A stretch of DNA of 64,000 bases from the NCBI GenBank assembly GCA_020747065.1, contig JAGMVK010000008.1:620001-684000 (forward strand), read 5' to 3'. Position numbers and translations under genes: made by a program. The notes under the pieces are model-generated. The model was not told where the DNA came from and made no database searches. It saw nothing but the letters and a program-made list of their open reading frames with translations. Within the stretch, counting starts at the first letter, position 1, and every line of letters begins with the position of its first letter. This DNA comes from Cadophora sp. MPI-SDFR-AT-0126. Taxonomy: Eukaryota > Ascomycota > Leotiomycetes > Helotiales > Ploettnerulaceae. Of this stretch, positions 48,150-57,492 are shown piece after piece.

Positions 48150-50060
48150 ATGTTTACATACCGACTATTGACAACGAGAATATTGAAAACACCCCTCCAC
48201 TCTTCGCCCAAAGGGAAAGCTATTTACTTCCTTCATCAGATCCACATCAAAACCATCAAAACCTCCGCAAAATACACAATGCCACCTAAGAAAGTTGCAA
48301 TAAACGGCAAGCGCAAAGCTTCATCACCTGAAGAGCCCGCACCGAAGAAATCCAAGATCAGCAATGGCTCCTCCGATCCCCTCCGCCAACCTCACGAGTC
48401 CGCCAAAGAAGCAGAAGACAATGGCATCGTCCTCCGCGAATTTTACCCCCACGAGATGAGCAACGCGCGCGCTGCGGCATACAATAGTGACGAATTGCCT
48501 CGGCCAATCGAATTGCTCAACAATGCACTTTCAGAAACCAAGGCGGGTCGGGAGAAGATAGAGGTCAAGGATGCGGTTGTGCATTGGTTCAAATGCGATT
48601 TGAGAACGAAGGATAATAAAAGTTTGCATATGGCTAGCGAGAAGGCGAAGGAAAAAGGGGTGCCGCTAATTGCGATTTATATTGTCAGTCCGCAAGATTT
48701 CCAGGCCCATTTGACGGCGCCGGTAAGGGTTGACTTTATCCTGCGAACGCTGGAGGTTCTGAAGAAGGATCTGGCGAAGTTGGACATACCGCTATATGTG
48801 GAAACTGTGGAGAAGAGGAGAAATGTTCAAGGGAGGATATTGGAGCTACTGGAGGAATGGGGAGCGAGTCATCTGTTTGCGAATATTGAGTATGAGGTTG
48901 ATGAATTGAGGCGAGAAGCGAAGATGGTGAGGGCGTGTCTGGAAAAGGGGATCGCCATGGATGTTGTGCCAGATACTTGTGTTGTCAGCCCCGGAGACCT
49001 GACCAGCGGGACTGGCAAGCAATATTCAGTCTATTCACCATGGTTCCGGGCGTGGGTGGCCTACATCCACGATAATCCCAAGGTTCTGGACCTATTCGAT
49101 GCGCCTGGCAAGAATCCCGGAAGTGCAAGAGAGAAGTTCAAGAAGCTTTTCGAAAGTCCCATCCCAGATGCGCCAGCCAACAAGAAGTTGACCGATGAAG
49201 AGAAGAAGAGATTCAGATCTATGTGGCCTGCAGGAGAAGTAGAAGCTCATGACAGACTGAGCAAATTCTGCGACGAACGCATTGCAAAGTACGGAGATAA
49301 GAGAAATTTCCCTGCCCTAGGTGCAACATCCTCATTGAGTGTCCACTTCGCAAGTGGCACTCTCAGCGCAAGAACCGCCATCCGTACAGCCCGCGACTAC
49401 AACACGAGCAAGAAACTCAACGCCGGAAACAGTGGCATCCAAACATGGATCAGCGAGGTAGCATGGCGCGACTTCTACAAACACGTCCTAGCACACTGGC
49501 CATATGTCTGCATGAACAAACCCTTCAAGCCAGAATACACCAATATTACCTGGGAATACAACCAAGAGCACTTCAAAGCCTGGTGCGAAGGCAAGACTGG
49601 GTACCCCATCGTCGATGCAGCCATGCGCCAACTTAACCACTGTGGATACATGCACAATCGCTGCCGTATGATCGTCGGGTCATTCCTCGCCAAACACCTC
49701 CTCCTCGACTGGCGGATGGGTGAGCGCTACTTTATGGAACATCTCATCGATGGTGATTTCGCCTCCAACAATGGAGGATGGGGATTCAGTGCTTCAACAG
49801 GCGTCGATCCACAGCCGTATTTCCGTATCTTCAATCCGCTACTACAGAGCGAGAAGTTCGATGACGAGGGCGAGTATATCAGGAAATGGGTTAAGGAATT
49901 GGAGGGTGTTAAGGGGAAGGCGATCCATGATCCTTACGGGAGAGGCGAGGGGGCGAAAGTGAAAAAATTGGGATACCCGGAGAGGATCGTTGATCATAAG
50001 GAGTGTAGGGAGAGGGCTTTGGCCAGGTATAAGGAGGGCTTAGGAAGGGATACTGCTTGA
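48150..50060 (+). CDS. phr1: class I CPD photolyase, likely dual nuclear/mitochondrial
   Basis: Repairs UV-induced cyclobutane pyrimidine dimers using blue light and FADH. Single exon, 636 aa from the ATG at 48150. The N-terminal photolyase domain starts near residue 120 (DAVVHWFKCDLRTKDN, then LIAIYIVSPQDF). The C-terminal FAD-binding domain shows WISEVAWRDFYKHVL, YPIVDAAMRQL, MHNRCRMIVGSFL, HLLLDWRMGERYFM, and DFASNNGGWGFSASTGVDPQP followed by FRIFNP. The first 43 residues (MFTYRLLTTRILKTPLHS onward) are basic, with no acidic residue, like a mitochondrial presequence. A second ATG at 48279 (MPPKKVAINGKRKASS) opens a protein with a bipartite nuclear signal KRK...PKKSK. The first ATG has weak context (T at -3) and the second strong context (CACAATGCC). 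Yeast Phr1 also serves both compartments. Confidence 0.95.
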   Translation: MFTYRLLTTRILKTPLHSSPKGKAIYFLHQIHIKTIKTSAKYTMPPKKVAINGKRKASSPEEPAPKKSKISNGSSDPLRQPHESAKEAEDNGIVLREFYPHEMSNARAAAYNSDELPRPIELLNNALSETKAGREKIEVKDAVVHWFKCDLRTKDNKSLHMASEKAKEKGVPLIAIYIVSPQDFQAHLTAPVRVDFILRTLEVLKKDLAKLDIPLYVETVEKRRNVQGRILELLEEWGASHLFANIEYEVDELRREAKMVRACLEKGIAMDVVPDTCVVSPGDLTSGTGKQYSVYSPWFRAWVAYIHDNPKVLDLFDAPGKNPGSAREKFKKLFESPIPDAPANKKLTDEEKKRFRSMWPAGEVEAHDRLSKFCDERIAKYGDKRNFPALGATSSLSVHFASGTLSARTAIRTARDYNTSKKLNAGNSGIQTWISEVAWRDFYKHVLAHWPYVCMNKPFKPEYTNITWEYNQEHFKAWCEGKTGYPIVDAAMRQLNHCGYMHNRCRMIVGSFLAKHLLLDWRMGERYFMEHLIDGDFASNNGGWGFSASTGVDPQPYFRIFNPLLQSEKFDDEGEYIRKWVKELEGVKGKAIHDPYGRGEGAKVKKLGYPERIVDHKECRERALARYKEGLGRDTA

Positions 50061-51034
50061 AGTGGTTAGTCACATTGCACTGTGTTCTGTAGTATATCGT
50101 TAGAGCGTGCCGCAACTTTGCCTGTAGTCTATATTGGATTTTAGCGCTCCTTCATTCATATCACCAGGTTGTTATGCTGCAATACATTGCTGCCTGGGGA
50201 GTACACAGTTTCTCAAATTGATAGGACCAGCATGCGAGCAGCTAGCAAGGTGTATTTCTCCCAGCACAAGGGAACAAAACCCTATCACATACTTATAGCG
50301 AACTACGAAATTTTGATTCCAAGCACCCACGTTTCTTACGTCCCGGTGATGCCTCTCTAAAACCATAACAGGGCTCGTGGTTTCTTATAGACCACTTTCG
50401 CTTCTCGGTCGGATATGTCCGCCTCATAGCGATCGAACTGGGTCTGTGAGTTTTTGCTTTCGGACCCCACTTCTTGAGGCTTGAATCTACCTCCATATTG
50501 GTTTTTTTGTTTTATGATTGTGAGCTGTTGTCTTCGATGTGTGCGCTGTTAATAAGTAAACAGTTCTTTGGGGGGGATGGTTCGCTTATTGTTTACTTTG
50601 CGACAAGCGAGTCAGTCCGCTTTCGTTGTAAACTAGAGATGAAATGGTAGATGACTTGCTGAATAGCTGTTATTGAATCATTTCTTATGTCTCGTATAAT
50701 CGGAATATATGCGTCTATAGTGATCGAATCTTTTGGTAAGGCAAGCAAGGTGGTTACACGACGAGTCAACATTAAGATGAAAAACATCGATGTATGTATG
50801 CTATTTTGGAAGGTTAATTCTTCTTGGTAATGGATACAGCGAACGTAAAATCTCACAAAAGAATTACCGTGTCCGCCCAGTCATAAGATATTTACATCAT
50901 AGGTACCATTTCATCGATTTCATTACCTCTCGTAACCTTCCCCAAACTTTTTCCAAACTTCCGCCCAGTTCCTCACACCCCTCTTCGCCCAGCTTTGCAC
51001 CCAGCTTTTTTCACTCAGCAACTCACGCCAACCC
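50061..51034. other. convergent 3' flanks
   Basis: About 1 kb between the photolyase stop and the end of the polyQ gene, which point toward each other. No feature is recognised beyond AT-rich untranslated DNA. Confidence 0.5.
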
Positions 51035-52250
51035 TCAACCAAACAAACTCCTCAGCTTAAACCCCCTAGACTCCCTCTTCGACGTCCCCCCCAACGAATT
51101 CCACGACTCAGTCCTCTGCCTCATCTCGTCATGCGGCGAGCGCGGGTGCTGCTGAACAGTCTGCTGCGTTGTCGGCCTCTCACTATCGACACTTAGTCTC
51201 GAGAATGAGACGTCGGGCTCGCCTTTCAGTGCTCTCTCGACGCCTTGGTACTGTCGGCGGTAATCGTCGTGTTTCGTCTTGGCTGCTATGTATTGCTTCT
51301 CTGCTTCGCGGCGGCGCTCTTGTAAGGCGGTCATTTCGGCGTCGAGCTGTTCCATCTGTTCAGTTGGTTAGTGATGTATGGTAGAAAAAGGGTTTTTTAT
51401 TCTATGGGAGCTGGATCAGAATTCTGAACTCCGCTCGCTTGCCAAAGGGCTTGGTATCTAAATCGAAGGAATGAGGAATCTGACTTACCAAATCCTGAGC
51501 CTCGTTCATCTGTGTATTGTACTCTTGGATCTTGCCATTCAAAGGTTTCAAGACGCTGGACATGACGCTTGGGCTGTTAAGACGAGGTATCGCATCTCCT
51601 AATGCCTGACCGCCTTCCTTGCCACGGGGGAATCTTTGCTCAGCCTCCGACGACCTTGTTGGGCTATGCTGTGAAGGAACGGGATCGGCTCTACTTCTGG
51701 TATTCGGAACTGACTGCTTGTACGATGCCGAATTAGATTGAGACGGGCCACTTGCCTCAGCCCTATTGGATTGCGGCGGGGATGGCCGCGTCGGGGACTG
51801 GTCATCCTCGTCGGTTCGTCTGTACCCGCGACGTCTGGCCTGCTGCTGCTGCTGCTGCTGCTGTTGTTGTTGCTGTAGCTGTTGCTCTTGGCGTCTTCTC
51901 ATTGCCTCATTCGTCTTGTTCAATAATTCTTCATGAGGTCCCGAATAAGACGGAGGCCGTGGCTTATCTGCAACGACACCTCGCCGTGAAGACGTGTTGT
52001 TTGCCACTGGCTGTCCGCCCTCAATTTGCACCATGTGTTGCTGCCTAGGAGTCAGAACACAGTATCTGGTTGGCTCGTTTCTAGAACGACTTACCTGGTT
52101 TTGAGGGATCTGAGAAGAACTCTCTCTCGTCGGCGATCGCTGGGCCGCAGGTTGTTCCATCTGATCGTAAACATCGGCGTAGAAATGCGAGCTTCCTCGC
52201 CTCCGTTCTTCGGCCTCTCGGGGCACTGTTCTGCTCTGAGATGACTGCAT
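51035..52250 (-). CDS. polyglutamine and coiled-coil protein of unknown function
   Basis: The first ATG is at 52250 (MQSSQSRTVPREAEERRR); in-frame sequence upstream has only a TTG start. Exons: 52250-52095, 52040-51489 and 51355-51035, giving 342 aa. The first intron (52094-52041) is 54 nt, in frame and open, so unspliced mRNA would simply add 18 residues. Residues 40-230 are low-complexity, rich in Ser, Arg, Gln and Pro, with a run of about 13 Gln near 130 encoded by a CAG/CAA repeat. The C-terminal third is a strong coiled coil: KIQEYNTQMNEAQDL joined by the second splice to MEQLDAEMTALQERRREAEK. The end is basic (FKLRSLFG). I do not recognise the family; the architecture suggests a scaffold or cytoskeleton-associated protein, which is only an inference. 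Confidence 0.75.
51840..51887 (-). repeat. CAG/CAA trinucleotide repeat encoding polyglutamine
   Basis: Tandem CTG/TTG units on the plus strand read as CAG/CAA in the gene and encode the Gln run. Such repeats often vary in length between strains. Confidence 0.85.
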
Positions 52251-53165
52251 CTTGGTAGAATTCAGCCAAAAACAATAAGAGGAATAGTATGAATGAATGA
52301 GGAAGGAATGCAAATCCTGATGCAGGGGTTGATAAAGGGTGAGGGTGAAAGGTCTGTGCTGGCTGTCCCAACCACCTGTTTGCTATTTCAGGTGGCGGGC
52401 GACCCGACCCGCAGAAAGTTCCGAACTAAGCGAGACTAGCCACCCGAGATATCAACAGAGAGGCTGGGTTTGGGACAGAGTTCATGTCATCAATTTGACT
52501 AGATATGCTTTGCTGTACTTTATGTTATGCATCGTGAGATATCCTGAGGTATTGTTACGAAGGGTGATGCCGTATAAGAATTGACATCGCTTCGCATATT
52601 GTGCGCAAATAGTTCGAGGATGAGTTGCGTAAAAGTTACCTTCGAAGGACTCCTGATTGCGGCACGGTGTGACCCCAACTTCTTACTCACTTATGAATCA
52701 AATGATTATAGCTACGGGCTTAACGCAGGAAACGCTTTTGAAAAATTATACTCTCGCGGAAACCCAATGAACAGCTCAAAAAAGCAAGGTTTATAAATGA
52801 TCCAGAAACATCTGAATATTATCAAAATCTTTCAATTAGATCCCGAGGCAGGTCCGACTACGTCACTGATCTATCAAATCATGAACATCAATATCCCAAT
52901 TAGTTACTGGAGCCATCGAGGGAGAAAGAATTTTATCTTCACGGATCAACAGTTCATACTCCAGGATCCAAGGCCCTGAAAAGTGGGATTTCCTCGATAA
53001 GGATCGCAGATCCCGATAACGAATGTACCCCTCCTTTTCCCCTCATAAACAAACATCTGCTCCATCATCACATCCTGCTCTCAATTGATCTCTACGAAAT
53101 GTACTAATTCTATCTACTTCAATCCAATCACTTCTCCCCTCTCACAAATTCCCCATCCAAAAATC
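52251..53165. other. shared upstream region of two divergent genes
   Basis: This lies between the start of the polyQ gene (-) and the isochorismatase-like gene (+). It contains no supported coding frame. The 53030-53165 part is pyrimidine-rich leader. Confidence 0.5.
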
Positions 53166-54559
53166 ATGACCGAGCAACCCGTAACCCTTGGTCCTCCCAG
53201 CAACACCTGGACCTACGACCATCCCAGCAAAACCTGGGACCTCTCCAATTCCTCGAAATCCAAGATCACGTTCCCCACAACAGAAGGCCTACCAGACACA
53301 TCCGTAACGATAGATCCGGAGAAAACAGCTCTCGTGGTGGTCGATATGCAGAATTTCTTTCTTGATAAGAGTTGTATGGAGCATCCAAATGGATTGAAGG
53401 CTGTGGAGCCGACGGGGAGGGTCGTGGAGTGGTGTAGGGAGGTGGGCGTACAGGTGAGTTGTAACTGTGACTGTCACTGTGTGTTCGGAATGGGGGCATA
53501 GTCTTGATCTATTGTTGTACACGTATATGTTTAGGCGTTAATCGTAGTGTTGATTTATACATTTTCTACTTACTTGGGTATCACGCTTATGCTCTTAACA
53601 TAAATATATGTTTGTACAATTTCTCACTTTATATCAACTAACTCCTTCTAACAGGTCATCTGGCTCAACTGGGGCCTAACCGACTCCGACATGTCAACCA
53701 TGCCCGCCAGCGTCCTCCGCGGCTTCGCTCGCAACCTCATCCCTCCCCCTCCACCCTCCATCCCACACAGCTACACCGGCCTCGGCAGTCTTCTCTCGCC
53801 TCCCTCAAAAGGCCGCACGCTCTTCGCCTCCACCTGGAACGCAGCCATCTACCCACCTCTAGCAACACACGTCTCACCATCCGACATCCACGTCCCTAAG
53901 AACAGGATGAGCGGCCTTTGGAATGAGGAACAGCCGTTGTTCAAGACGCTGGTGGAGAAGGAAGTGAGCACGGTACTGTTTGCGGGGGTGAATACGGATC
54001 AGTGTGTGTTGGGGACGTTGGTCGATGCGTATAATGCGGGGTGGGGGTGTGTGTTGGTGGATGATTGTTGTGGGACGACGACGGTGGGGGGGAAGGAGGT
54101 GAGCTTGTATAATGTAGCTGTGAGTTTCCTGATTCATTTTTCTGATGAGTGTAGCCTTTGCTTGTATATTCCTATTTTCATTTCCCTTTTACTACTTTGA
54201 TTTCGTTTCTTGCTTTCGATCTGTCCATTCCCTTCTTTTTTGCCCTTTCTATCTGATCTATCCTCTATACGAGAGACTCACAGCAGCCGGCCACTTATCT
54301 CGAATCCTGCTTTCCTACCTTTGTACCATTTATGGTAATTGAATCAGGCCCTAAAACTCATCCGATGTTATCATGTTCGGAGAATTAGTGATTCTCCTCC
54401 TAGTCTTAAGCGAGACAGGCTAGCTACACAGTGCAGATATCGGTATTTGAATTGTAGTGGGCATTTGACATTTGCGTGTGCTTACTGATCCGCCGAAAAC
54501 AGTCATCATACGGATTTGTTACTCGAAGCGACGAGCTACTTGCTGCGAAGGTGGGGTAA
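53166..54559 (+). CDS. isochorismatase-family cysteine hydrolase
   Basis: Three exons, 53166-53453, 53655-54119 and 54503-54559, give 269 aa. The catalytic triad of the family is visible: Asp60 (ALVVVDMQNFFL), Lys178 (HVPKNRMSG) and Cys213 (FAGVNTDQCVLGT), with the usual DCCGTTT block after it. Such enzymes hydrolyse small amides or vinyl ethers (isochorismate, nicotinamide, N-carbamoyl compounds); the exact substrate cannot be told. The last exon has only 18 coding residues (SSYGFVTRSDELLAAKVG), but it supplies the conserved YGFVT end of the fold and follows a long 383-nt intron with a GTGAGT donor. The first intron is 201 nt. An in-frame ATG-less extension upstream is not needed; the ATG at 53166 follows AAATC. 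Confidence 0.88.
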
Positions 54560-55301
54560 TGCATGTATGTAAAGTAATTGTTGCTCGGGAGAAAGGAAGA
54601 ATGTAGTCAAGAAACCAAGATACGATACGATGAGACGCGGGTAGACTGTGGACTGGACGGATAGCCTACTGCGAATACGAGCCCAAGATATGGATGGAAT
54701 GCACCATGGTTTCCTGTCCTATCAGAGTGATTGCTGGCAATAGGGTCGAGGAGAATTACCATAGAGAATGTTTTGAAGACTCTTTCTTGATTTCTTATCT
54801 AGTTCGTACTGTATGCTATGTGCATGCGTTTGTCTCGTGAGCTCGTGTAACCGAGCTGAAGCTTCCTTCCACGGACTCCCCCAAACGCCTCGCCTCACCT
54901 CTCTTCCTCTCTCGTATATACAAAGCACCCTCGCCGGAGCTCTCCGTCCATCTGCATATACTGCACTTGCCTCTGTGGCTCTTTCTTGTCTGCCCGCCCT
55001 GAAAGTAATGTGCGCCGCTACCCGTATCCAAAATCCCACAGCCCAAGCCGAAACCCAGTCAGGATCCAACCCATGCGTGGTCGACTGTCACCCATCGACG
55101 AGTACCATCCCGTATCCCATAATTTCTATGCATAAACGCCCTCCTATAGACCGAAGGATCAAACTCGCTCCATTCCCAATACTCCAGAAATGTACTGTGC
55201 TGCCTTTTGCTTTTGCATGTGTTGTAACGCCTGTTCCCGCTATCGATGATGTGTATGCCTGTATGAATAGATTTCAAAATTGATGTGCCGGCAATCGAGC
55301 C
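54560..55301. other. convergent 3' flanks
   Basis: Noncoding DNA between the hydrolase and the small secreted peptide gene. Overlapping frames on both strands at 54722-55283 show no family features. Confidence 0.45.
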
Positions 55302-55542
55302 TTATGCGCCTTGGATGTTGACGTCTCCTTTGCAGATTCCGTAGCTGCAACAGGCACTAGGATCGAGTTGGCCCATGAGGACTTGGTCTCTTATTCTCTG
55401 TTTGGCTTGTCAATTTTTACCCTTGATGGCGTACGGTTTGGGAAGAACGTACGTCTGTGCAAGGTACCGGAGTTGCTGCTACCATAGCAGACATCCCTAG
55501 CAACGCAATAGCGAGTCTGACGATTTGCTTCGTGAAGAGCAT
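55302..55542 (-). CDS. very small secreted cysteine-rich peptide (61 aa)
   Basis: Two short exons, 55542-55453 and 55397-55302, join over a 55-nt GTACGT...ACAG intron in complete codons. The product is 61 aa: a clear signal peptide (MLFTKQIVRLAIALLGMSAM, then VAATP) and a mature part of about 35-38 residues with four cysteines, Cys28, Cys46, Cys47 and Cys52, within SACCSYGICKGDVNI. The CC pair and even cysteine number suggest two disulfides. Neither exon is long enough to be found as a gene on its own. The size, signal and cysteines fit the general class of fungal small secreted cysteine-rich proteins, whose roles range from host interaction to antimicrobial activity or development; none can be assigned here. 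The neighbouring accessory region with HET genes and relics fits a fast-evolving locus. Confidence 0.65.
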
Positions 55543-57492
55543 TTTGAATGTGTGTATTGTTCGTTGGAGTGAAAGCGTAGACGGAAGAGAATTGACTTTT
55601 CTGCAGACAAGAGGATGCAATGAGAGCCGTCTGATGTGTTGATAAGAGTGTTCCCGCCGAGGGAGAGCGATTACGTTGTCGTCTCGGATATGATACGATG
55701 GATGCTTTGCTGGATGTTTTCCCGGTTCGAGGATTTTGGTTTCTTGATGCAAGAACGGCAAGGTTGTGTGTTTGAGTGCTTCTTCCTTTTTTCTTTCCTT
55801 CTTCGATAACCGAGTGCTAAATAGCTGTTGATGAGGGAACGAGAGGAATGAAGTTTGATAAAGGACCGAGAAGATCTATACTTAGAGGAATGGAGGGGGT
55901 CGTGAAACTAGTTATATCTCCTCGCCTTACGGAGGTAGCCTTACCTCGACTTACTCTAACTGCAGCGCCATGTCTCAGTGGTAAACCAAATCCATGCATG
56001 CAAGCAGACGGACTCACAAGTCTTCCCAGCCACCTGTATCGCAGCCTCGCTGCAAACGAGGATGGGCCGAATACTAACCAAGAAAACGATGGCCGCTTGC
56101 ATACTGGTGATGAAGTAATCACGAAGTCATTCCTGTCAAGCTTGTCTTGTCGTCGGGCCATTGCTTCGTATTGACAGGTTCCGGCGAAGGGAAAAGTGCG
56201 GAAGAATGCACTGGTGTTTGATAGTCGGGAGACCCATGGATCGCTCAGCTTAGCCGCACGCTTACGAATTCGAACCGAGCAACTGTGACGTCTTGTGGTT
56301 GGTGCGCGCCACAGAGGTGGAGCAGCAGTCAAACTGGCGAGATCTAAGAATAAATCGAATAGCTGTCGGTGGCTGTCGGTGGCTGTGCGGATTTTTTTTC
56401 GTTCCTCATGGCTGAAGATGACAATAGAACGGAACGGTCATGACCGATGCGCGACGTTACGTGACATTTGGGTTTCATGGAGGCGAATATAAGACGAGAA
56501 ATCCCCGTGAATATGGATATCCGCCGATATTTTTGACTCATGGTACGAGCGCTGTTTCTGGAATAGTAAGTTAGGAGTGGCCTCACTCGGATTACACTTC
56601 AAGGTCATGTACCTTCGTACCGTCAGCACACCACATGCCATGCCTCGCGATGAATGATCACCGTTCCCCTACCTGCATCAAGAAGTTTGTTCCCTCTTCT
56701 TCTCAATCAAAATGCGGTGAAGCCCAGTCATTTTTCATCCATGCATTTAGTTCTTTCTCAGATCGCTTCATTTATCTGCCCTTTCTTCAAACCTATATTC
56801 GCGATTGGATATCATAGCATTTCACTTCCCCCTGACGATCTCTCTGTCAATTGTCAATCAGAGGAAACAAGCATCGGATTTCATTGGATGACATCTAATC
56901 TTCTGCGGCTCTGCTTAGACGATCACCGGGCGATCTGATGCGTGCATATCCGTGATACACCGGGTATTTAGAGTTCGTTTCGGATTTGTTTGGAGCACCT
57001 GCGTCCCGGTCGATCTTTTGTTCTTTTTGATAAATGGGATGGGCAGGGCTTAGGATTTTCAGAGGGCCCCCACATCCTTTCCTGACCCCTTTTCCTGACG
57101 GCACACACAGGGTGAAGAGCTACTTTGGTCGTGCAGGCGAGCATTGATTTCTTCTCTTTTCATGTATTAATACGTGACTAGCAAGTATGAGCGGTTGCTG
57201 TGTGCTTTTCTTCGTTGTCTCGAGAATTTGCTCCCTCTCTTGGACATCAATTGACTTCGACCGTTTGTTTCTCTTTCTTTTGCAGCCGGACTTGTGGCAA
57301 ATACTGAAGAGGATGGAGAGAACGCCACTTTTGATTGCGTTTCCCCTGCAACCTATCCTAGCGAAGGCTTCGTCAACAAGCTCACAAATTATCGTTATTT
57401 CTAGCAGATGAAGCTCTTATTATTCCTCCACTTCTGTGGGCGCCTGGGCTAAGGCAATAAAAACGTCTCTCCTCATTGTCGAGTTCTTCTCT
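55543..57492. other. gene-poor intergenic region
   Basis: About 1.9 kb. It contains the promoter of the small peptide gene and the 3' flank of the second HET gene. Frames on both strands (for example 55817-56332 minus) lack motifs. Nothing else is recognised. Confidence 0.5.

Noticed and set aside
52251..52313. N-terminal extension of the polyQ protein
   Set aside because: The upstream in-frame start would be TTG, not ATG, and the leader is unlike the rest. The ATG at 52250 is preferred.
55817..56332. 171-codon minus-strand frame
   Set aside because: Random-looking composition, no family likeness, and overlaps other frames of equal quality.
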